A DNA stretch of 5,932 nt from Sulfitobacter sp. (GTDB lineage: Bacteria > Pseudomonadota > Alphaproteobacteria > Rhodobacterales > Rhodobacteraceae): positions 1 to 5,932 of the forward strand of contig JAGXHC010000026.1 in assembly GCA_024636405.1 (NCBI GenBank), read 5' to 3'. A program made the position numbers and the translations under genes. Under the pieces are notes generated by a model. It worked only from the letters and a program-made list of their open reading frames with translations. It was not told the DNA's origin and searched no databases. Positions 1-5,899 of this stretch are shown piece after piece (positions within the stretch are counted from its first letter, which is position 1; each line of letters starts with the position of its first letter).

Positions 1-255
1 GGCTATCAGTGGTCTGTCATCGGGGCCGGCGCACAACAGATGAAGCTGGCGGCGGTCGGCGCGCAGATGGGCGGGCATGTGCGTGTCGGTCTGGAGGATT
101 CGCTGTTCATCGCGCGCGGGGAACTGGCCACCTCCAACGCCCAGCAGGTGACAAAGATCCGCGGTATCCTTGAGACGCAGGGCAATCAGATTGCCACGCC
201 GGACGAGGCGCGCGCGATGCTGGGTCTCAAGGGTGCGGGCGGGGTCAATTTCTGA
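1..255 (+). CDS. Beta-keto acid cleavage enzyme (BKACE/DUF849), C-terminal fragment
   Basis: This is the last 84 residues of a gene that begins before the window; the frame is open from base 1 to the TGA at 253-255. BKACE enzymes are zinc-dependent and condense a beta-keto acid with acetyl-CoA, releasing acetoacetate and a new acyl-CoA. The fragment carries the family's C-terminal signature: a GAG-Q stretch near residues 8-13, then GGHVRVGLED at 24-33. In the characterised member Kce, the Arg, Glu and Asp of this RVGLED motif are active-site residues and the Glu is a zinc ligand; all three are present here (R28, E32, D33 of the fragment). The following SNAQQV and ATPDEARAMLGL segments are also typical. 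The residue after GLED is Ser, where Asn is common. The substrate cannot be told because the N-terminal barrel is missing. The gene is probably co-transcribed with the OsmC gene that overlaps its stop codon. Confidence 0.9.
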   Translation, partial: GYQWSVIGAGAQQMKLAAVGAQMGGHVRVGLEDSLFIARGELATSNAQQVTKIRGILETQGNQIATPDEARAMLGLKGAGGVNF

Positions 256-749
256 TGGTCGATCAACCGAAATCACCGCTGACCGTCACATTCACTTGTG
301 AAGGCCGCGCGGTTGGCAAGATGCGCAATGAGTTGGACGTAGCCATGACCGAACCGATGGTGGAACGGTTTACCATGGCCACCGACGAAGGGCCGTTTCA
401 TGGGGGCGACGCGACAGCACCGCCGCCGCTTGCCCATTTTATCGCCGGGCTGACGGGGTGCATCATGACGCAAATCCGTGCCTTCGCGAAACGGATGGAT
501 GTGGTGGTGGACGACCTGACGGTCAATGCCGAGGTGCGGTGGCAATGGACCCCTAAGGGCCGGATCTATGAGACCGCGCCGAAATCGTTTCACATCGATG
601 TCCTGCTTGATAGTCCGTCACCGCTTGACGATCAGATCGCACTTGTTCAGGCGGCCAAGAAGGGGTGTTTCATTGAGCAAACGCTGGGCGTGGCCAACAC
701 GGTGACGCACAGGATCAAATCGGGTGACGGTTTTGTCACTGTTGACTAG
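255..749 (+). CDS. OsmC/Ohr-family protein
   Basis: This is a 164-residue cytosolic protein of the OsmC fold. Many members are thiol-dependent peroxidases that reduce organic hydroperoxides; others have no proven activity. The two family cysteines are visible: Cys69 in the GLTGC segment after GGDATAPPPLAHF (50-62), and Cys138 in KKGCFIEQTL (135-144). These correspond to the peroxidatic and resolving cysteines of Ohr/OsmC proteins. The length is slightly above the usual 140-150, with an N-terminal extension of about ten residues. The ATG at 255 shares its A with the TGA of the upstream BKACE gene (TGATG), which suggests translational coupling and a shared transcript. That arrangement ties this protein to keto-acid metabolism rather than to a stand-alone stress operon. 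Its exact role there is unknown; a peroxidase or a CoA/thioester-related function are both possible. The gene ends 58 bases before the convergent esterase. Confidence 0.88.
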   Translation: MVDQPKSPLTVTFTCEGRAVGKMRNELDVAMTEPMVERFTMATDEGPFHGGDATAPPPLAHFIAGLTGCIMTQIRAFAKRMDVVVDDLTVNAEVRWQWTPKGRIYETAPKSFHIDVLLDSPSPLDDQIALVQAAKKGCFIEQTLGVANTVTHRIKSGDGFVTVD

Positions 750-807
750 GTGTCAGGGGGGTGGCGGGCGCGGGCACGGTGATCGCGGTGTAAAAATGCT
801 GCCGCGC

Positions 808-1760
808 TCAGATCTGTTTGGTTTGGGACGGCCGATGAAAGGACGCCTTGAGACGGGCGGACACGTCCCTTAGCGCGGTATCTATGGTTGCAGAGGACGC
901 AGGCAGCGACATGAAACCATGGATCATGCCGGGATAGCACGTGTGGTTTACGTCAATCCGGCATGCGGTCAGCATTTTGGCAAAGATTTCGCCCTCGTCG
1001 CGCAAGGGATCAAATTCGGCAGTTACAACAGTGGTTGAGGGAAGTGCGTCCAGACCCGCATCATGCAAAGGCAACAAGTCATTTGCGGGGTCCGGTTGTG
1101 GCCCCAGATAGCACGACCAGAACCACTGCATCGCGTCCTGCGTCAGCAATGGTCCTTGGGCCAGTTTGCGCTGGCTGTCAGTGTCGCACGCCGGATCGAT
1201 TGCGGGATATATCAACGCAAGATGGCGCAGGGGAATGCCGTCACGTGCAGCCAGCTTTGCAACGCTGACACAGATCCCGCCCCCGCGCTATCGCCGCACA
1301 GGGCCAGATTGTCCGCGTCGATGCCGTATTCATCAACCCCTGCAATAAGATCTTGCAGAACGCCATATGCGTCTTCGACAGGGCCGGGGAGCGGGGTTTC
1401 CGGGGCCAGCCGATAGCCGACGCTGATCACTGCGGCACCTGTCCGGGCCGCCAACCTGCGGCAAATTCCATCATGGGTTTCTATGCTGCCCCAGACAAAC
1501 CCGCCTCCGTGGCAGAACAATATGCCCGGCAAGTTTGGCGCAGTCGTTGGACGGTAGTGGCGGTATGGAACATCGCGGCCTTCCAGGTGAACCACGCCGT
1601 CGCGTACCGCCGCCATTTCAGATGCGTCACCTTGCGACATGGCTGCATCTGCGGCACGTCGGACCTTGTCCATCGGGACATGCGCCGGAGGGGGGCGCAC
1701 GGTGTTGCGCGGGTCTTCCAACAGTTCCGTAAAGCAGGGGTCGATGGGCATGTTCTGCAT
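808..1760 (-). pseudogene. Alpha/beta-hydrolase (HSL/GDSAG family esterase), frameshifted as read
   Basis: Two minus-strand frames together encode one esterase of the hormone-sensitive-lipase (alpha/beta-hydrolase fold-3) family. The first frame holds the oxyanion-hole motif HGGGF (84-88), the YRLAPE segment (116-121) and the nucleophile elbow GDSAG with Ser158 (codon 1289-1287). The second frame resumes after the elbow with LIYPAIDP and carries the acid Asp in EFDPLRDEGE and the catalytic His in GMIHGF. Adding one G to the minus-strand GGG at 1278-1276 joins them as GDSAGAGICVSVAKLAA and gives a protein of about 317 residues, normal for the family. As read, the product terminates about 24 residues after the serine. 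Either the base is a consensus error or the gene is recently broken; all catalytic residues being intact favours error. The start is taken at ATG 1760; ATG 1751 and TTG 1781 are in the same frame and no strong ribosome site decides. It could hydrolyse the ester or lactone made by the nearby BVMO. Confidence 0.88.
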
Positions 1761-1781
1761 TTCTGTTCTAGTAAGTAGCAA

Positions 1782-1880
1782 TTGATACCGTTAAGTATGC
1801 CCGCAACTGGTTTGTGTACAAGCAAAACCGTGCATCTGCACAATCAACGGCTGACAAACGTGAAATTCCGAGGCGGCGAA
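1782..1880. promoter_or_regulatory. Divergent intergenic region with two inverted repeats
   Basis: This space lies between the divergent esterase and TetR genes and must hold both promoters. Two short inverted repeats are visible: TTGTGTACAA at 1812-1821 (4-base arms, 2-base centre) and GTGCATCTGCAC at 1830-1841 (5-base arms, 2-base centre). On the minus strand a weak promoter reading towards the esterase is possible: TTGTAC (1821-1816), 16 bases, then CATACT (1799-1794); it would overlap the first repeat. I see no convincing promoter for the TetR gene. Neither repeat clearly matches the tandem sites upstream of the BVMO, so autoregulation by the same motif is not supported. Confidence 0.35.
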
Positions 1881-1900
1881 ATGAACGGTGGTAAGTGGCA

Positions 1901-2518
1901 ATGACGGCGATACGTCAATCCAAGCTGATGGTTCGCGAGGAAGTCCTCGCGCTTAAACGGCAACGGACCTTGGATGCGGCAACCGATCTTTTCTATGAGA
2001 AGGGCTATACCAAAACCACGCTGGACGATGTCGCCATGCGGTTGGGTGTCACCAAGCCTTTCATCTATACCAACTTTGGATCAAAGCCCGATCTGCTGGT
2101 TGAAACCTGCCGCATCGGCGTGCGCAGTGCCTTGATCGAGATTGATCGCGTGCTGGCGCAGGGCGAGCCATCGATCGCCTTGTTGCGCCGGTTTGTTCCC
2201 AAGTATGTGGCGTCGGTCCTGCGCACCCAAAAGAACATTGCCATCAACATTCGCGAAGAAAAGAACCTGCTGCCGGAACATGCCGAGGAACTGGCAGCGC
2301 TGCGCCAAAGCTTTATGTCGCGGGTCGAAACGTTGCTGGTGACAGCCTGCAAGAACGAGGGAATCACCCTGGCAGACCCCCGCGTGACGGCCTTTGCCAT
2401 TGTGGGCGCGGTCAGTTGGTCGACATTCTGGTTCAATCCGGCCGGCCCGCTTGGTGTTAATGATTTGTCGGAAAAGATGACGGATATTATCCTGAACCTC
2501 GTCAAAAGCGCGCCCTAG
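1901..2518 (+). CDS. TetR/AcrR-family transcriptional regulator
   Basis: This is a 205-residue DNA-binding repressor-type protein. The N-terminal helix-turn-helix is clear: LDAATDLFYEKGYTKTT (24-40), DDVAMRLGV (42-50), then TKPFIYTNFGSKPDLL (51-66), the recognition helix and start of helix 4. The C-terminal part (about 70-205) is the variable ligand-binding and dimerisation domain; its EEKNLLPEHAEEL segment resembles the KstR2-like C-terminal domain seen in regulators of CoA and steroid/lipid catabolism (from memory, not searched). I chose ATG 1901; a GTG at 1895 is in frame but sits only about four bases from the GGTGG at 1886-1890. The gene points towards the BVMO operon, whose promoter region contains two TetR-like palindromes, so it is the likely local repressor, released by a substrate or a CoA thioester. 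Length and motifs are normal. Confidence 0.93.
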   Translation: MTAIRQSKLMVREEVLALKRQRTLDAATDLFYEKGYTKTTLDDVAMRLGVTKPFIYTNFGSKPDLLVETCRIGVRSALIEIDRVLAQGEPSIALLRRFVPKYVASVLRTQKNIAINIREEKNLLPEHAEELAALRQSFMSRVETLLVTACKNEGITLADPRVTAFAIVGAVSWSTFWFNPAGPLGVNDLSEKMTDIILNLVKSAP

Positions 2519-2673
2519 TCCGCCAGCTCTCATCCAATTTTCGAGAACATTCATCGGCTTGGGCCGTTCATTCGCGCATCTGCGATGTCCCCCATGTGTC
2601 GTCGCCGATAAACTTCGTGCCGTCTGATGCTGCGCCGCAGAGACGATTTTGGGGCGGGGGATGTAGATTATTC

Positions 2674-2705
2674 TTGAAATATACTGACCAGTAGTAAATT
2701 ATATT
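2674..2705 (+). promoter_or_regulatory. Candidate promoter of the BVMO operon
   Basis: A sharply AT-rich stretch interrupts GC-rich DNA about 55-85 bases before the BVMO start. TTGAAA at 2674-2679 matches five of six bases of the -35 consensus. A -10 element is less certain: AATTAT at 2697-2702 lies at the ideal 17-base spacing (four of six), while TATATT at 2700-2705 is a better match but at 20 bases. Transcription would begin at roughly 2709-2715, leaving a leader of about 45-50 bases. The first palindrome lies between the two elements and the second covers the likely start point, a classic repression geometry. Confidence 0.5.
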
Positions 2706-2713
2706 GATCAGTA
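2682..2713. promoter_or_regulatory. Tandem TetR-type operator: two 12-bp pseudo-palindromes 20 bp apart
   Basis: Two related sites are visible: TACTGACCAGTA at 2682-2693 (perfect 5-base arms around AC) and TATTGATCAGTA at 2702-2713 (one mismatch between the arms, TGATCA core). Ten of the twelve positions are identical. Their starts are exactly 20 bases apart, about two helical turns, so two dimers would bind the same DNA face. The sites overlap the candidate promoter and its expected start point. ACTGACCAGT-like palindromes suit TetR-family dimers, and a TetR gene lies just upstream; the pairing of this regulator with these sites is inference. Confidence 0.65.
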
Positions 2714-2746
2714 AATGTACGACGCTCAAGGTCGGGCGAAATTTCC

Positions 2747-2754
2747 GGGGAGGG
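2747..2754 (+). promoter_or_regulatory. Ribosome binding site that fixes the BVMO start at TTG 2760
   Basis: GGGGAGGG contains a strong Shine-Dalgarno core, GGAGG at 2749-2753, six bases before TTG 2760. That TTG opens a frame reading MRQVETLIV, which becomes the Rossmann FAD-binding motif once the missing G near 2786 is restored. The ATG at 2715 is in the same frame, but it lies at or just after the expected transcription start and has no such site. Confidence 0.65.
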
Positions 2755-2759
2755 TGCAG

Positions 2760-4393
2760 TTGAGGCAAGTCGAGACATTGATCGTGGCGCAGGGCTTGGC
2801 GGTCTGCGCGCGCTTCATTCGCTGCGCGAAGCCGGCATTGACGCAAAAGTGCTGGAAGCCTCTGACGAGATCGGCGGCGTCTGGAACCACAACCGCTATC
2901 CCGGTGCCCGCTGCGACGTCGAAAGCTATGACTACTCCTACAGCTTTTCCAAAGACCTTGAGCAGGAGTGGCGCTGGACGGAACGCTATCCGACCCAGCC
3001 CGAAATCCTGCGCTACATCAATCATGTGGCCGACCGTTTCGACCTGCGCCGCGATGTGGTTCTGAACGCCCGCGTGACCGGGGCGGTCTATGACGAAGAC
3101 ACCGCCCATTGGACAGTGACCACGCAGCATGGCCAGCACTGGCACGCGCGTTTCATGATGCTTTGCCTGGGCCAGTTGTCGGCCCCGAAGTTGCCGAACT
3201 ATCCCGGCCAGTCCACATTCAAGGGTCAGGTGATCGTCAGCGCCAATTGGCCCAAAGGCGGCGTTGAGTACGCAGGCAAGCGGGTGGGCATCATCGGCAC
3301 CGGATCGTCCGGTATGCAGATGACGCCGATTATTGCGCCTGTTGCCGAGCATCTGACCGTGTTCCAGCGCACGGCGAACTACAGCGTGCCAGCGGCCAAC
3401 GCGCCACTGACAGAGCAAGAGGACCGCGACGTAAAGGCCAACTATGCGGACCGCCGTGCGCTGATGCGCAATTCGCCGACCGGTCTGGGGTTCAAACCTG
3501 AAAAGACCGCCACGCTGGACGTGCCGGATGAAGCCCGCGAAAAGGCGTTCGAGACGGCCTATCAGCGGCTGGGCTTCGGTTTTGCGCTGACTTATCCAGA
3601 TATCTTGCTGAACGCTGACGCAAACAATGTTGCCTCTGCCTTTTTGCACCGCAAGATTGGTGAGCGGATCAACGACCCCAAGACCCGCGAAAAGTTGCTT
3701 CCGCGCACGCACCATTTTGGCACGCGCCGTCCATCAGTGGACAGCGGCTATTTTGAGGCGTTCAACCGCGACAACGTCACGTTGGCGGACGTAAAGGAAT
3801 TCCCCATTCTGGAGATTACCCAGACGGGCATTCGCACCGCAGAGGCGCACCATGAATTTGATATCATCATTTTCGCCACTGGCTTTGATGCGCTGACGGG
3901 ATCGCTGCTGAAGCCTGAAATTGTCGGCCGCAATGGTCTACGGCTCAGTGATAAATGGGCGCAGGGGCCGCTGACCCAACTGGGCGTTGCAACCGCCGAT
4001 TTCCCGAACATGCTGATCGTGGCCGGCCCCGGCAGCCCGTCTGTGCTGTCTAACGTCATGGTGTCCATCGAAGAGCAGGTTGATTGGTTTGTGGCCCTGC
4101 TGGCAGGCATGAAAACGCGCGGCGAGGTTGAGATTGAAACGACAGCCGAGGCAGAACAGGAGTGGACCGCGCATGTGCAGGAACGGGCGCTTGAGACGCT
4201 CTATATGACTGCTGACAGCTTCTACAACGGCGGCGAGGTGGCCGGTAAGCCACGCGTGTTCATGCCCTATTCGGGCGGTATCCGCGCCTACCGGCGTCTG
4301 TTGGAAAAATGCGCGGCCCAAGGCTATGCCGGGTTTGATTTGCGCAAGGCGCCTGCAGCGGCACAAGCACAGGGAAGCGTGAGCAATGGTTAA
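2760..4393 (+). CDS. Type I Baeyer-Villiger monooxygenase (flavoprotein), one-base frameshift near the 5' end
   Basis: This FAD- and NADPH-dependent enzyme inserts oxygen beside a ketone, giving an ester or lactone. Without correction the main frame has no usual start before GTG 2849 and would lack the FAD motif. Adding one G at 2786/2787 joins MRQVETLIV to GAGLGGL and gives 544 residues, normal for the phenylacetone/steroid monooxygenase type. On that numbering: FAD motif GAGLGG 10-15; BVMO fingerprint GGVWNHNRYPGARCD 39-53, with the conserved Asp53; NADPH motif GTGSSG 180-185; HFGTRRP near 319-325, whose Arg324 aligns with the essential Arg337 of phenylacetone monooxygenase; and the C-terminal AGPGSPSVLSN and GKPRVFMPY segments. 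The second fingerprint, FxGxxxHxxxWP, reads FKGQVIVSANWP (154-165), with Val160 in place of His. It overlaps the next gene by 8 bases and is probably controlled by the upstream TetR. The substrate is unknown. Confidence 0.9.
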
Positions 4394-5276
4394 CCTCGCC
4401 CCGCAAAATGCACAGCGGGTCGGCGTTGTGGGTGCAGGCACCATGGGTGTCGGTATTGTCTATGTCTTTGCGATGGCAGGTTTCGACGTTTTTCTGGCCG
4501 AGCCAAACGCAGACGGGACCACGCGGGCGCTTGCAACATTGCGTGACGCCGCCGCAAATGCCGTGACACGGGGCAAGATAAGCCGTGCGGATGCGGACGC
4601 CGGTCTGGCGCGGGTTCATACCCTGGATACCGCTGACGCACTGCCCGAAGGGCTTGAACTGGTGGTCGAGACCGTGCCGGAAAGACGCGCCTTGAAAGAA
4701 CAGGTGCTGGCCCAGATCGCGGCCCGCGCGCCAAAGCTGATCGCGAGTAACACATCGGCCATGTCGATTGACGCACTGGCCGACGCCGTGCGCTATCCGG
4801 CAAAATTCTTGGGCATGCACTTTTTCAACCCGGTCTGGTCGCTGAAACTGGTCGAGGTGATCCGGGGCGCACAGACAAACGACGACAGCATCGCGCGGGC
4901 CTGCGCCTTTGCAGAAGCCATCGGCAAGTCCTGCGCTGTGGTGTCCGACAGCCCCGGTTTCGCCACCAGCAGATTGGATCTGGTGCAGGCGCTTGAGGCG
5001 ATCCGAATGGTAGAAGACGGCGTTGCAAGTGCCGCAGACATCGACCGCGCGATTACCACGGCCTACCGCCACCCCGTCGGACCATTGCGGCTGAGCGATA
5101 TGGTCGGGCTCGATGTGCGGCTTGATATTGCGCACCAGTTGGCCGACACACTGGGCGCGCATTTTGCGCCGCCCAAACTGTTGCAGGACATGGTTGCACG
5201 CGGCGAGCTCGGCCAGAAATCCGGCAAGGGTTTTTATGACTGGCCGCTTCCCGAAACACATTCCAGGACAGAATAG
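4386..5276 (+). CDS. 3-hydroxyacyl-CoA dehydrogenase (3-hydroxybutyryl-CoA dehydrogenase type)
   Basis: This 296-residue NAD-dependent enzyme oxidises a 3-hydroxyacyl-CoA to the 3-ketoacyl-CoA in beta-oxidation. The N-terminal Rossmann motif GAGTMG is at 16-21. Catalytic positions match human HAD by spacing: Ser124 in SNTSAMS, His145 in GMHFFNP and Glu157 in KLVEV. The fourth position, Asn208 in the human enzyme, is Ser195 here (PGFATSR rather than PGFxxNR). The C-terminal dimerisation domain (about 190-286) ends with the usual KSGKGFYDW at 278-286. The length is standard. ATG 4386 overlaps the BVMO stop by 8 bases and has AGGGAAG at 4371-4377, eight bases upstream, so translation is probably coupled. 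An acyl-CoA dehydrogenase follows after 9 bases. The context suggests it acts on an intermediate derived from the BVMO product. A related dehydrogenase acting on another CoA substrate cannot be excluded. Confidence 0.93.
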   Translation: MVNLAPQNAQRVGVVGAGTMGVGIVYVFAMAGFDVFLAEPNADGTTRALATLRDAAANAVTRGKISRADADAGLARVHTLDTADALPEGLELVVETVPERRALKEQVLAQIAARAPKLIASNTSAMSIDALADAVRYPAKFLGMHFFNPVWSLKLVEVIRGAQTNDDSIARACAFAEAIGKSCAVVSDSPGFATSRLDLVQALEAIRMVEDGVASAADIDRAITTAYRHPVGPLRLSDMVGLDVRLDIAHQLADTLGAHFAPPKLLQDMVARGELGQKSGKGFYDWPLPETHSRTE

Positions 5277-5285
5277 GCACCAGAT

Positions 5286-5899
5286 ATGGCACGCGTTTTC
5301 AACACAACTCTCGTCGACACTGCCGAACATCATCAGATGCTGCGCGACAGCGTGGGCAAGCTGGCCGGCGGTTTCGGGCGCAAGTATTTTCAGGACGTCA
5401 CCAAACGCAAGGCCAAGCCGGTCGAGCTGTGGAATGCTCTTGGGGACGCGGGTTTCATCGGTGTTCACGTGGCTGAGCAATACGGTGGCGGCGGTGGCGG
5501 CATGGCCGATTACAACGTCATCGTAGAAGAGGTCGCGGCGCAGGGTTGCCCGATCCTGTCGCTGGTCATCGGGTCGATCTGCGCACCGATCATTCAGAGC
5601 CATGCAAGTCAGGCAATGAAGGACGATTGGCTGCCGGGGCTTGCCAGTGGCAAAAAACGTCTGGCCTTTGCCATCACCGAACCGGACGCGGGGTCTAACA
5701 CGCACAAGATTTCCACGGTCGTCAAAAAGGATGGCGACGGGTGGGTGCTGAATGGTGCGAAATACTGGACCTCTGCCGTGGATGAGGTCGACGCGATCAT
5801 GGTCGTCGCGCGCGGTGAGGAACTGGACGAAAAAGGGCGCGGCAAGCTGTCGCTGTTCATTGTGCCGACGGATGCGGAAGGGATCAGCAAGACGCCGAT
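5286..5899 (+). CDS. Acyl-CoA dehydrogenase, N-terminal part (truncated by contig end)
   Basis: This FAD flavoprotein introduces the 2,3 double bond into an acyl-CoA. About 204 genuine residues are present, out of a usual 380-400. The N-terminal helical domain runs to about 120 and includes WNALGDAGFIGVHVAEQYGG (49-68). The middle beta-domain begins with AFAITEPDAGSN (127-138), the family signature that contacts flavin and substrate, followed by DGWVLNGAKYWTS (151-163). The catalytic Glu and the C-terminal helical domain are missing. ATG 5286 lies 9 bases after the 3-hydroxyacyl-CoA dehydrogenase stop; the ribosome site is weak, so coupling to upstream translation is likely. The frame stays open to the last base only because it runs into adapter sequence: everything after about residue 205 (CLLYTSDAADE) is artificial and should be trimmed. 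It is the third gene of the BVMO operon. Confidence 0.93.

Noticed and set aside
784..806. A possible hairpin (CGCGG...CCGCG) between the convergent OsmC and esterase genes
   Set aside because: Only a five-base stem with a 13-base loop and no T-run on either side; not convincing as a terminator.
2519..2673. Search for a TetR terminator or small gene before the BVMO promoter
   Set aside because: Only very short hairpins (for example CTGCgccGCAG near 2629-2639) and no ORF with a ribosome site; nothing I can support.
2715..3065. A plus-strand ORF starting at ATG 2715
   Set aside because: Only its piece up to about 2786 is real BVMO coding sequence; beyond the missing G it is out of frame. Its ATG sits at the expected transcription start and lacks a ribosome site, so TTG 2760 is preferred.
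2726..3715. A 329-codon open frame on the minus strand
   Set aside because: Antisense to the BVMO, with no recognisable domain and composition typical of a mirror frame.
4260..5705. A 481-codon open frame on the minus strand
   Set aside because: It is antisense to two clear enzymes with intact family motifs; its translation is rich in His, Cys and Arg with no recognisable domain, typical of a shadow frame in GC-rich DNA.
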